This document shows, piece by piece, positions 1 through 7,714 of a stretch of 64,000 nucleotides of DNA. The notes beneath the pieces were generated by a model. It was not told where the DNA came from. It ran no database searches and saw only the letters and a program-made list of their open reading frames with translations. Position 1 is the first letter of the stretch. Each line of letters starts with the position of its first letter. The DNA is taken from assembly GCA_003934925.1 (NCBI GenBank), contig JQIX01000029.1, positions 1 through 64,000 of the forward strand, given 5' to 3'. This stretch comes from Epsilonproteobacteria bacterium (ex Lamellibrachia satsuma). GTDB lineage: Bacteria > Campylobacterota > Campylobacteria > Campylobacterales > Sulfurovaceae. A program made the position numbers and the translations under genes.

Positions 1-7
1 TATAGCT

Positions 8-33
8 AAAAGCCCCGTATACAGGGCTTTATT
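8..33 (+). terminator. Rho-independent terminator of a gene upstream of the window
   Basis: A 7-bp perfect stem (AAAGCCC at 9-15 pairing with GGGCTTT at 24-30) with an 8-nt loop is followed by a short T/A tract. It probably ends a transcript coming from the left edge of the window. It is read from sequence only and folding energy was not computed. Confidence 0.6.
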
Positions 34-126
34 AAGATGTTATGTGTGAAAAATATTGCTTATAGAAATTGATGTCAAGTACTCTAAGGTAGTATCTGTC
101 TACGATAGAAATTAAGGGGTCTTTGG

Positions 127-434
127 ATAGAATTTATTGATTATTTAGGTGCGAAAGTTAAGGTCTTTATCTTAAGCCAATGTATCCGATAGGAAAAGCA
201 AATCTTTATGCCTTACTTGGATATGGTCAAGTAAGTCTTGAACCTTCTGGAGGTCAAGAATACAAAGAAAATGGTTTCCAATGGGGGATAGGCGCAAACT
301 ATGCTGTTACGGAAAAGATAGGTGTATTTATAGACTATACAAGACTCTATGACGATACAGGATTTGATACTCTATGGTCTACCGCTGATGTCACAGTTGA
401 TGCTGTAAGTGTAGGGCTAACATATACATTCTAG
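127..434 (+). pseudogene. Remnant of an outer-membrane beta-barrel protein
   Basis: The readable part from about 162 to 434 encodes the last strands of a small outer-membrane beta-barrel (OmpA/Opa-like fold): alternating aromatic and glycine residues such as YALLGYGQV, IGVFIDYTR and a C-terminal VGLTYTF. The final phenylalanine is the usual signal for barrel assembly. An in-frame stop at 159 cuts off the N-terminus. The adjacent frame just upstream (about 130-160) reads IEFIDYLGAKV, also barrel-like, and would join the downstream frame if one base were restored near 160. There is no ribosome-binding site before the ATG at 180, and no signal peptide. I therefore call it a decayed, frameshifted and 5'-truncated gene. 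A short intact 84-residue gene starting at 180 is possible but unlikely. Confidence 0.6.
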
Positions 435-442
435 TTAAACTT

Positions 443-490
443 CTCTATCAGGCTATAAATAGTTTGATAGGGAGTGTTCTCTTTATTTTT
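443..490 (+). terminator. Probable terminator after the OMP remnant
   Basis: CTCTATCA at 443-450 pairs with TGATAGGGAG at 465-474, with G-T pairing allowed, across an AT-rich loop. It is followed by a T-rich stretch ending in TTTATTTTTT near 490. It lies 9 bases after the stop of the barrel remnant, which suggests the remnant derives from a once functional gene. Confidence 0.45.
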
Positions 491-572
491 TAATATAGTC
501 TCCACTTTAATCAAAAACTAAATCAGTACTTTCTTTTGCTATAATTCTTTTAATAAATTATAAGGCATATAT

Positions 573-617
573 ATGATGACAAGTGCTAAAACACCACGCA
601 AACGAGTCACTAAATGA
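573..617 (+). CDS. 14-codon upstream ORF overlapping ubiX
   Basis: A short frame MMTSAKTPRKRVTK starts at 573, shortly after a TAAGG that could serve as a ribosome-binding site. It stops at 615-617, so its stop overlaps the ubiX start in an ATGA arrangement. It could be a leader peptide that couples translation to ubiX or the tail of a lost upstream gene. The peptide is very basic. Nothing shows that it is translated. Confidence 0.25.
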   Translation: MMTSAKTPRKRVTK

Positions 618-1144
618 CGAGTCGTAAACTTGTTGTTGCAATTACCGGCGCAAGCGGTGTTCAGTTGGGTAAAAAATTTGTCGATTATTTATCACAAGAT
701 ATCGAAGTTCACGTCATCGTTTCAGACAATGCCATTACTGTTGAATCTTTTGAGAACAAAAAAGTAATTCTGCATAGTTCGGAGAATATCGCAGCATCTA
801 TCTCTTCCGGTTCATTCAGAGTCGATGCCACAGCGATCATCCCCTGCAGTATGAATACCTTGGCAAAAGTGGCTTGCGGGATCAGTGACAACCTGGTGAC
901 AAGGGTAGCTGCAGTAGCACTCAAAGAACAAAAAAAATTACTGCTTGCACCAAGAGAGCTGCCTTTTTCAGCCATTGCTTTGGAAAATATGCAGAAACTG
1001 GCTGCACTTGGAGTGATCATTGCCCCGCCGGTGATGGGCTACTACTCCGAGTCTTCCAGCCTGGAAGATATGGAAAAATTCATCATCGGAAAATGGTATG
1101 ATGTTTTAGGTATTCCCAACGATCTGTATACTCGTTGGGAGTGA
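614..1144 (+). CDS. ubiX: Flavin prenyltransferase UbiX
   Basis: This cytoplasmic enzyme joins dimethylallyl phosphate to FMN to make prenyl-FMN, the cofactor of UbiD-type decarboxylases. The N-terminal AITGASG motif (residues about 9-15) is the flavin-binding start of the family. Other family signatures follow: the segment IIPCSMNTLAKVACGISDNLVTRVA, given here only as IIPCSMNTLAKVA, and the later LLLAPRELPFS and APPVMGYY stretches. Length is 176 residues, slightly short of the usual 185-200. The ATG at 614 overlaps a short upstream frame. coaD follows after a 150-bp gap with repeats, so the two may not share one transcript. No UbiD partner is seen in this window. Confidence 0.93.
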   Translation: MTSRKLVVAITGASGVQLGKKFVDYLSQDIEVHVIVSDNAITVESFENKKVILHSSENIAASISSGSFRVDATAIIPCSMNTLAKVACGISDNLVTRVAAVALKEQKKLLLAPRELPFSAIALENMQKLAALGVIIAPPVMGYYSESSSLEDMEKFIIGKWYDVLGIPNDLYTRWE

Positions 1145-1216
1145 GGAGTTATGGTATGCTTTTCATACTAAAAAGCTTGTATATAAAAGAGGCAAAAATG
1201 ACTTTATTCAATAAAG

Positions 1217-1272
1217 GCATTGCAAAGCAATGCAAACCAACACTCTTCACTCTTCACTCTTCACTCTTCACT
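1217..1272 (+). repeat. Hairpin plus heptanucleotide tandem repeat upstream of coaD
   Basis: A perfect 7-bp hairpin (GCATTGC at 1217-1223, GCAATGC at 1227-1233) is followed by 4.6 copies of the 7-bp unit CACTCTT (1241-1272). The array ends 24 bases before the coaD start. A related, less regular run of the same unit lies at about 42,045-42,073, so this is a dispersed intergenic repeat family in this genome. A regulatory role is not shown. Confidence 0.7.
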
Positions 1273-1295
1273 AAAATTTCCAAAGGATTTTCACT

Positions 1296-1772
1296 ATGAG
1301 AAAAGCGATCTACCCGGGAACTTTTGACCCCATAACCAATGGACATTTGGATATCATTAAAAGAGCTTGTCACATGTTTGATGAAATTATCGTAGCTGTT
1401 GCAGATTCTGAAACAAAAAAGCCAATGTTCAGCCTTGAACAGCGCATTGAGATGGTTCAGGCTGCTACATTAGATTTTTCCAAGATCAAAGTCATAGGGT
1501 TTGACAACCTCCTGGTAAACCTCTCTGATGAATTGGAAGCCAATATCATCATACGCGGACTCAGAGCAGTCAGTGACTTTGAGTATGAACTGCAAATGGG
1601 ATATGCCAATGCCTCACTTAAAAAAGAGTTGGAGACCATTTACCTCATGCCAAGCCTTGAACATGCTTTTGTAAGTTCATCCGTGGTACGTTCCATACTG
1701 CATTTTGACGGAAAAATTGAACATCTGCTTCCGGAAGCTACGTATAAAATGATAGTAGAGTATAGAAAATAA
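1296..1772 (+). CDS. coaD: Phosphopantetheine adenylyltransferase
   Basis: It catalyses the penultimate step of coenzyme A synthesis, transferring AMP from ATP to 4'-phosphopantetheine. The nucleotidyltransferase motif GTFDPITNGH is at residues 8-17 (the T/HxGH signature), IIRGLRAVSDFEYE binds substrate, and the C-terminal SSSVVRS matches the ISSTxxR motif. Length of 158 residues is typical. An AAAGGA ribosome-binding site precedes the ATG. The stop codon shares one base with the tmk start (TAATG), so the two genes are translationally coupled. Confidence 0.97.
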   Translation: MRKAIYPGTFDPITNGHLDIIKRACHMFDEIIVAVADSETKKPMFSLEQRIEMVQAATLDFSKIKVIGFDNLLVNLSDELEANIIIRGLRAVSDFEYELQMGYANASLKKELETIYLMPSLEHAFVSSSVVRSILHFDGKIEHLLPEATYKMIVEYRK

Positions 1773-2347
1773 TGTATATTTTATTTGAGGGTATCGACAC
1801 TTGCGGAAAAAGCACACAAATAGAACTATTATCCCGGAAACATCCTGAGGTCATCACGACCAAAGAACCCGGTGGTACTAAATTTGGAGAAAAGGCCAGA
1901 GAAATACTTCTTACTGACTCTCTTGCTTCTAAAAGGGCTGAACTTCTCCTCTTCCTGGCAGACAGAGCGGAACACTATCAGGAAGTCATTAAGCCAAATA
2001 AACACAAAGTGGTGATCTCCGATAGAGGCTTTCTTTCAGGTATAGGGTATGCCCTTGCCAATGATGATTTTAAATTTGATGAACTTGTAAAGCTTAACAA
2101 ATTTGCACTGGAAGATCATTTTCCGGATAGAATTATTCTCTTTCTGACCAACATGGAAACTCTCCGGGAGAGAACCTCCCAAAAGAGTCTTGACGGTATA
2201 GAATTACGCGGTTTGGAATATCTGCTTGAAGTGCAGGAACATATGAAGCAAAGTATTCTCAAACTCGGTATTCCCCATCTTTTCATAGATGCTACTGATG
2301 ATATAGAAAGTATTCATCAAACGATACTAACCTACTTGAAGGTATAA
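1772..2347 (+). CDS. tmk: Thymidylate kinase
   Basis: It phosphorylates dTMP to dTDP in DNA precursor synthesis. The N-terminal P-loop reads FEGIDTCGKST (about residues 5-15), and DRGFLSGIGYA carries the DR(Y/F) motif that positions dTMP. The length of 191 residues fits the family and Campylobacterota versions. It overlaps coaD by one base and is followed after a short gap by hisS, a gene order common in this phylum. Confidence 0.95.
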   Translation: MYILFEGIDTCGKSTQIELLSRKHPEVITTKEPGGTKFGEKAREILLTDSLASKRAELLLFLADRAEHYQEVIKPNKHKVVISDRGFLSGIGYALANDDFKFDELVKLNKFALEDHFPDRIILFLTNMETLRERTSQKSLDGIELRGLEYLLEVQEHMKQSILKLGIPHLFIDATDDIESIHQTILTYLKV

Positions 2348-2491
2348 TTGCGACAATAAAGCACCTCTGTTCCATAACTTACGATATAGAACGCCGATGG
2401 TACTATGAATAAAAACCAGATTTATATATCAAAACCAACTGATATATGCATTCCACCTCAGGAGAGGATGGTGCGAGAAAAGGAAAATAGA

Positions 2492-3715
2492 ATGATAAAC
2501 CCACTCAGAGGCATGAAAGACCTCACTTTTGAAGAGAGCCAGCGTTTTACACATATTATAGATACTGCTACCAAAATCGCACAAAGATATGGCTACAATT
2601 ATATCGAAACACCTATACTGGAAGAGACTGCTCTGTTCAAACGTTCGGTAGGTGAAAGTTCAGATATCGTAGGAAAAGAAATGTACCAGTTCGAAGATAA
2701 AGGAGGCAATGATGTCTGTATGCGTCCGGAAGGTACTGCCGGTGTAGTACGTGCCTTTATCTCTACCAAACTTGACCGTCAGCCTATTAAACAGAAATTT
2801 TACTATTATGGCCCGATGTTCCGTTATGAAAGGCCGCAAAAAGGCCGTTTAAGAGAGTTCCATCAGTTTGGCTGTGAAAGTTTTGGAGAAGCTTCGGTCT
2901 ATGAGGACTTTACTGTTATCACCATGATAAGCCAGATATTTACAGAACTTGGCATAGGTTTTGACCTGAAAATAAACTCTTTAGGATGCAAAGCCTGTAT
3001 GCCTCTTTACAGGGAAAACCTTGTAGGCTTTTTAACTGGCATCAAAGAGGAACTCTGCAGCGACTGCAATAGACGTATAGAGACAAATCCTATACGTATA
3101 TTAGACTGTAAGAATGGGACATGTCAGTCACACTTGGTCAGTTCACCAAAACTCATAAATAACCTTTGTGGAGAGTGTGACAGTGACTTCAAAAAACTCA
3201 CTGCCCTGCTTGATAATGCCTGTATCAGCTATACTGTAGATACAAATCTTGTAAGAGGTCTGGACTACTACGGCAAAACAGCCTTTGAGTTCGTCAGCAA
3301 TGAGATAGGTGCACAGTCTGCCATTGCAGGCGGTGGACGCTATGACAGACTCGTAGAGTTTCTGGACGGAAAACCTACTCCGGCTGTCGGTTTTGCTATA
3401 GGAATAGAGCGGATCATGGAACTGGTACAAATGCCCGAAATTCAAAGAGAAGGCATCTATATGGGTGCGATGACCGACGAGGCGATAGAAGTTCTCTTTC
3501 CGCTTGCCGCAGCCAAACGTAAAGAGACTAAAGTCACAGTGGAGTATAACTCAAAAGGTTTCAAAAGCCATATGAAAGGTGCAGACAAGGCCAATGCCCG
3601 TTACGCTGTACTAATAGGCGAAGATGAACTTAAAGAGAGTACAATTTGGCTAAAGGATTTGGAGAGCAAAGAAGAAAAAACTGTTTTGCTTAGTGAATTT
3701 CAGGATACTAATTAG
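2492..3715 (+). CDS. hisS: Histidyl-tRNA synthetase
   Basis: A class II aminoacyl-tRNA synthetase that charges tRNA-His. Visible motifs are MINPLRGMKDL at the N-terminus, the motif-2 region MFRYERPQKGR with HQFGCE, the histidine signature LVRGLDYYGKTAFEF and the motif-3 segment AVGFAIGIERIME. A longer open frame reaches back to 2405, but the ATG at 2492 gives the family-typical N-terminus and is preceded by AGGAAAA. From there the protein is 407 residues, the normal length. It ends 8 bases from the convergent stop of the next gene. Confidence 0.95.
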   Translation: MINPLRGMKDLTFEESQRFTHIIDTATKIAQRYGYNYIETPILEETALFKRSVGESSDIVGKEMYQFEDKGGNDVCMRPEGTAGVVRAFISTKLDRQPIKQKFYYYGPMFRYERPQKGRLREFHQFGCESFGEASVYEDFTVITMISQIFTELGIGFDLKINSLGCKACMPLYRENLVGFLTGIKEELCSDCNRRIETNPIRILDCKNGTCQSHLVSSPKLINNLCGECDSDFKKLTALLDNACISYTVDTNLVRGLDYYGKTAFEFVSNEIGAQSAIAGGGRYDRLVEFLDGKPTPAVGFAIGIERIMELVQMPEIQREGIYMGAMTDEAIEVLFPLAAAKRKETKVTVEYNSKGFKSHMKGADKANARYAVLIGEDELKESTIWLKDLESKEEKTVLLSEFQDTN

Positions 3716-3723
3716 AAGTGCCT

Positions 3724-4209
3724 TTAATGCATCCCTTCTTCTATGCCCAATGCGCCATAAACAGAAACTGCATAAATTATAAATCCTATCAGAAGAACAT
3801 TTAAAGCAACAGCTACCCAGACTGCCCATTGATTATATCCACCAAGCTCTCTAAGGGCTTGCAGTTGTTCACTTGGGTTAGAGATGTTTGCATCGACCTG
3901 AGCTTTTATCTTCTTGTATCTTTTATAAACGAAATAAATAAAAATACCTCCCGATGCTATCCAAATGATAAAACTTGCAATAGGCATTCGACTTGACATA
4001 ATACCAATAAGAAAAAAAACCGCTGCCTCCACATAAAGTTTACGGTAAAGTAGAAAAAAAACACCTCCAAAAAATGCCCACCATGACCAATACCACCTGA
4101 ATTGTGCTATACCATTGTTCTCATATGCTTTAAATGCATTGATATAATATGCTTCGGATTCCGGTTTGTTAATATAAGCTCGAATAGCCTCTTCTTCATT
4201 TGATACCAT
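3724..4209 (-). CDS. DUF2628-type membrane protein
   Basis: A 161-residue integral membrane protein of unknown function. The cytoplasm-like N-terminus is followed by FRWYWSWWAFFGGVFFLLYRK, abbreviated here to FRWYWSWWAFFGG. This pattern (W-rich, then a membrane segment starting with FFGG) is typical of DUF2628 proteins. About three hydrophobic segments are visible, with a basic loop KRYKKIKAQ between the second and third. It lies 15 bases downstream of the Mla-type operon on the same strand and may be its last gene, although no link to lipid transport is known for the family. Confidence 0.75.
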   Translation of the reverse strand: MVSNEEEAIRAYINKPESEAYYINAFKAYENNGIAQFRWYWSWWAFFGGVFFLLYRKLYVEAAVFFLIGIMSSRMPIASFIIWIASGGIFIYFVYKRYKKIKAQVDANISNPSEQLQALRELGGYNQWAVWVAVALNVLLIGFIIYAVSVYGALGIEEGMH

Positions 4210-4224
4210 GAACTATTCCTTTTA

Positions 4225-4800
4225 TTAACGCAGCCATTGCACCAAATCTTTGCTTAACCTGTTTATCGCAACATTGGTAGCTTCCACATATCCTTTGGCA
4301 TCTATGGTTTTTGTAGGTACTCGGTAACTAAAATATTTTGTTTTTATAAGTCTGCCTGTATTTGTATCTATCAAAGCAAACTGTATAGAAACAAGCGCAT
4401 GTGACTGTTTCCCTCTTACTTGATGGGAAAAAGCAAAGATGGTGCTCTCAAGTCTGTAATCCTCCCCTGCGGTAGAAGTATAAGGAAGTACAGCTTTAAA
4501 GAGCTTGCTTTGTTCTATAGCCTCGATGAATGTACCCTGTAAAAGTTTACCGATATTGTTGGACCATTGGCTGTTTTGATAGGCACCCTCTTCCATACTG
4601 TTGTAAGAGTAGTACATTTTTTCACCGATCTTTGATTTCAGACTTTGAGGATAACTTACTTTGATGGTCTTCTGCCTAAACTTACTCTGTGATATTTTCA
4701 CATCACTCTGTGCATTCAATGTATAAATTTTCAGAGGAGCCTGTTTATTGCTGCATCCGCTTAACCATATAAGCATCAATATCAATACTAGTTGTTTCAT
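4225..4800 (-). CDS. Outer-membrane-type lipoprotein of a Mla-like ABC transporter
   Basis: It belongs to the ABC-type transport auxiliary lipoprotein group (DUF330/PqiC-like) that accompanies MCE transport systems. The N-terminal signal peptide ends in a lipobox (WLSGC, cysteine 16). The mature part has the family feel, with KTIKVSYPQSL, YYSYNSMEEG and a late FSYRVPT. It is the last of four tightly overlapping minus-strand genes (4-bp overlap with the mlaD-like gene). It probably stands in for the periplasmic or outer-membrane partner in phospholipid transport between membranes. Confidence 0.85.
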   Translation of the reverse strand: MKQLVLILMLIWLSGCSNKQAPLKIYTLNAQSDVKISQSKFRQKTIKVSYPQSLKSKIGEKMYYSYNSMEEGAYQNSQWSNNIGKLLQGTFIEAIEQSKLFKAVLPYTSTAGEDYRLESTIFAFSHQVRGKQSHALVSIQFALIDTNTGRLIKTKYFSYRVPTKTIDAKGYVEATNVAINRLSKDLVQWLR

Positions 4801-5729
4801 TCACCTGGTCCTCTTCTTTGTTTTCTTGATTTAAAAAGCAGATCATTAGGACTCTGTTCCAATTCTTTGGCCAGATCATTGATCTGTGCTGAAATCACAT
4901 CAATATCTACAAGCATTGGTTCAAGGATATTCTTAAGATTATAATCCCCTCTGTCTAAACTTTTTTCTACTTTTAGAGTTACCCTGTTAAAGTCTTTTAC
5001 TGTAGTCATCAGTTCCTCTACTGTAGGATTAAAGACGTTTTTCATAGTCCTGAAATCATCTGTTGCCCCTACAAAATGTAGTGTCATTGTATCCATTTTA
5101 GTTCTAAAGTGTTCAAGTGTCCTGTTGAACTCATCCAGGGAAATTGCAACTTTTTCTTCAACACCTATAGCATTTGCCGTGAACTTCTCTGCATTTTTAA
5201 ACGTATTGCTTAAAGCTGCTATATTTTCATTATCAAAAAGTTTTTGGCTTTTTTCCAAAAGTGTATTAAGCCTTTCGGCAAGACCGCCTATCCCTTTCGT
5301 TGTTTTTGCAAACCAGGAAGGTGTAGTAGGAATAACCGGAATATGGTTTTTATCAGGCTTTAATGTTTCGGCGCTGTTACTCCCTCCATCAATCTCAATG
5401 GATAAAATGCCTGTAATACCAAGCATCTGGGTATGCGCTTCCATATTTTTTTTAATAGGAACACCTTTATTGATCTTGAGAAAAATTTCAATACGTTCTA
5501 TATTATTTGGATCTATACGTATTTCACTTACACGTCCTATATCAACACCATGCAGCCTTACTATAGAGTCTTTTGAAAGTCCGGAAACAGATTCTGTCAT
5601 ATATAATTTATAGGTATCGAACTCACGGTGAATACCGTATTTTGCAAGCCAAAAAGCAAACCATACCAATCCCGCACCGAACAACAATACAAAAATCCCT
5701 ACAATCGTATAATTGACTCTACTATACAT
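4797..5729 (-). CDS. mlaD: MlaD-like MCE-domain periplasmic substrate-binding protein
   Basis: A single N-terminal membrane helix (about residues 8-28) anchors the protein in the inner membrane. An MCE domain follows (about residues 40-120), with VSGLSKDSIVRLHGVDIGRV as its core, here cut to SIVRLHGVDIGRV. The remaining 190 residues are mostly helical and form the coiled C-terminus usual in longer MlaD homologues. The domain binds phospholipid in the periplasm and hands it to the MlaE-MlaF complex. At 310 residues it is longer than E. coli MlaD but usual for this phylum. It overlaps its upstream ATPase gene by 8 bases. Confidence 0.92.
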   Translation of the reverse strand: MYSRVNYTIVGIFVLLFGAGLVWFAFWLAKYGIHREFDTYKLYMTESVSGLSKDSIVRLHGVDIGRVSEIRIDPNNIERIEIFLKINKGVPIKKNMEAHTQMLGITGILSIEIDGGSNSAETLKPDKNHIPVIPTTPSWFAKTTKGIGGLAERLNTLLEKSQKLFDNENIAALSNTFKNAEKFTANAIGVEEKVAISLDEFNRTLEHFRTKMDTMTLHFVGATDDFRTMKNVFNPTVEELMTTVKDFNRVTLKVEKSLDRGDYNLKNILEPMLVDIDVISAQINDLAKELEQSPNDLLFKSRKQRRGPGE

Positions 5730-6534
5730 GTTCCACCTTATTTGCCTCTAGCTTATCCAGATACTTATGTTTTGTATACTCATTTTTAAAAAATTCTTCA
5801 ACAAAAGGATGCTGTGATTGTAACACATTTTTCAAAGAACCTTCTGCTACCACATGCTTATCTGCCAAAATAGCCATCCTGTCCACGATACTGAAAATAC
5901 TGTCCAGATCATGAGTGATCATCACAACGGTGATACCCAGCATATCACGCAGATCAACAATAAGTTTATCAAAATTACGTGCACCAATCGGATCCAGTCC
6001 GGAAGTAGGTTCATCTAAAAAAAGCAGTTTTGGCTCCATAACCAAAGCACGTGCCAGTGCAGCTCTTTTGATCATGCCTCCACTGAGTTCAGAAGGGTAA
6101 AGTGCTCCTACATAACTTCCAAGCCCTACCAGATCGATCTTGGACCGGATAAGCTTATCACGCATTTCTTTTGAGATATTTGTATATTCTTTAAGCTGCA
6201 CCTCGATATTTTCTGCAATGGTCATGGAAGAATAAAGCGCACCAAACTGAAACAATACTCCCCATTCCCTACGAAGATCCTGTGCTTCTTTAAAACCTAT
6301 ACCCTTAAGTTTGTGTCCCAGAACTGTCATTTCCCCGGCATTTGGTTCCAAAAGCATGATCATCTCTTTCATCAGTACAGATTTTCCAGCACCACTCTCT
6401 CCCAAAATCCCATAGATCTCATTTTTATCTACATGTAAAGAAACTCCATCATGAATAATCCGCTCTCCAAATCTTGTAACAATATCTTTTGCTTCTATTA
6501 CTGTAGCTGAGCCGAATATTTTTTGGACTCTCAT
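5722..6534 (-). CDS. mlaF: MlaF-like ABC transporter ATPase
   Basis: The ATPase of the Mla-type phospholipid transporter. Walker A is GESGAGKSV (about residues 46-54), the signature motif is LSGGMIKRAALARAL, Walker B is LLFLDEPTSGLDP and the switch histidine is in MITHDLDS. Length is 270 residues. The C-terminus extends past the ATPase core with a helical tail. It overlaps mlaE by four bases and mlaD by eight, so all four subunits are likely made from one mRNA. Confidence 0.95.
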   Translation of the reverse strand: MRVQKIFGSATVIEAKDIVTRFGERIIHDGVSLHVDKNEIYGILGESGAGKSVLMKEMIMLLEPNAGEMTVLGHKLKGIGFKEAQDLRREWGVLFQFGALYSSMTIAENIEVQLKEYTNISKEMRDKLIRSKIDLVGLGSYVGALYPSELSGGMIKRAALARALVMEPKLLFLDEPTSGLDPIGARNFDKLIVDLRDMLGITVVMITHDLDSIFSIVDRMAILADKHVVAEGSLKNVLQSQHPFVEEFFKNEYTKHKYLDKLEANKVEHV

Positions 6535-7637
6535 ACATCAAACTCCGTATAGATAACTGAAAAGAGTGCATCAAACGCGATCACAAGAAAAATAGAGTTC
6601 ACAACACTGGCAGTGGTATGAAGTCCAATGCTTTCTGTATTGTCTGAGACCTGCAAACCTCTAAAACATCCTACAGCAGCAATCACAAAGCCAAATACAG
6701 GCCCTTTTATCATCCCCAGGATATAGTGCTTGACTTCTAAAACCTCATAAAGTCTGTCTATGAATTGACTGAATGAAATACCTAACTGCATATCAGAAGC
6801 GACCATGCCTCCAAGTATACCAAGGAGATCGGAAAAAAAGATAAGCAGTGGCACAGCGATCACCAAAGCAAAGATTCGTGGCAAGACCAGAAAATAGTAA
6901 GGATTGAATCCCATAGTTTGCATAGCAGCGATCTCTTCGGTGATCTTCATGGCACCTATCTCTGCGGTATATGCGGAACCGCTACGCCCGGCAATGACGA
7001 TTGCAGTCATCATTGGCCCAAGTTCTCTTACCATAGAGATACTTACTGTATCGACTATGAAAATATCTGCACCAAACTTTGCCAACTGTACAGATCCCTG
7101 ATAGGCAATGACCATTCCTACCAGAAAAGAAGTGAGCCCTATAATAACAAGTGCATTAAATCCTGAATGGTTGATATGATAGACTATCTCTTTAAAACGT
7201 ATATTTTTTGGTTTTAAAACTGCATGGAACAATGTAACAAAAAGCTGACCTAAAAAAGCAACAAAGTCTTTAAAATCATTATACAGTTGAAGTGCACTTT
7301 TCCCAAGGTTTTCCAAAAATCCTTCTTTTCTCTGGGGAATAACTCCCTTTGTACTCTCTTTCAACAGATCATACATCTCTTTTTGATCTTTGGTATAACC
7401 GATCACTTCCACCGTAGTGCTTTGTTTAAAAGACTCATAATATTCTATAAACAATAAAATACCCGCACTATCAAAACTTTTTACTTCAGAGACATCCCAA
7501 ATGATCTTTTTATCAAAAGACAATCGCTGTAACACTTTTTCTATCTGGGGTACCGTTTCAAGTGTCCATTCACCCCTTGAAACAAGTTCAATATACTGCT
7601 TCTGGTCTTCATATGCTATAGATTCTGTAGTATTCAT
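6531..7637 (-). CDS. mlaE: MlaE-like permease with N-terminal STAS domain
   Basis: Membrane subunit of the phospholipid ABC transporter. The first 100 residues resemble a STAS domain (DVSEVKSFDSAGILLFIEYY). The permease domain follows, with the MlaE signature around SISMVRELGPMMTAIVIAGRSGSAYTAEIGAM, abbreviated here to ELGPMMTAIVIAGRSGSA. It is fused here where many Proteobacteria encode the STAS part separately as MlaB. A longer frame begins at 7685, but ATG 7637 gives the natural STAS start. It is the first gene of the operon and lies back to back with speA. The 77-bp gap must hold both promoters. Confidence 0.92.
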   Translation of the reverse strand: MNTTESIAYEDQKQYIELVSRGEWTLETVPQIEKVLQRLSFDKKIIWDVSEVKSFDSAGILLFIEYYESFKQSTTVEVIGYTKDQKEMYDLLKESTKGVIPQRKEGFLENLGKSALQLYNDFKDFVAFLGQLFVTLFHAVLKPKNIRFKEIVYHINHSGFNALVIIGLTSFLVGMVIAYQGSVQLAKFGADIFIVDTVSISMVRELGPMMTAIVIAGRSGSAYTAEIGAMKITEEIAAMQTMGFNPYYFLVLPRIFALVIAVPLLIFFSDLLGILGGMVASDMQLGISFSQFIDRLYEVLEVKHYILGMIKGPVFGFVIAAVGCFRGLQVSDNTESIGLHTTASVVNSIFLVIAFDALFSVIYTEFDV

Positions 7638-7714
7638 TGGGTTTATTATAGGTAAGATTAGATTAAGTTTTGCTATAATTATCATAATCTACATTGAGGC
7701 GGTAAAGTAAAGCA

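Noticed and set aside
2405-2491. Earlier hisS start giving a 436-residue protein
   Set aside because: The added 29 residues do not look like HisS, and the ATG at 2492 has a good ribosome-binding site and gives the usual N-terminus.
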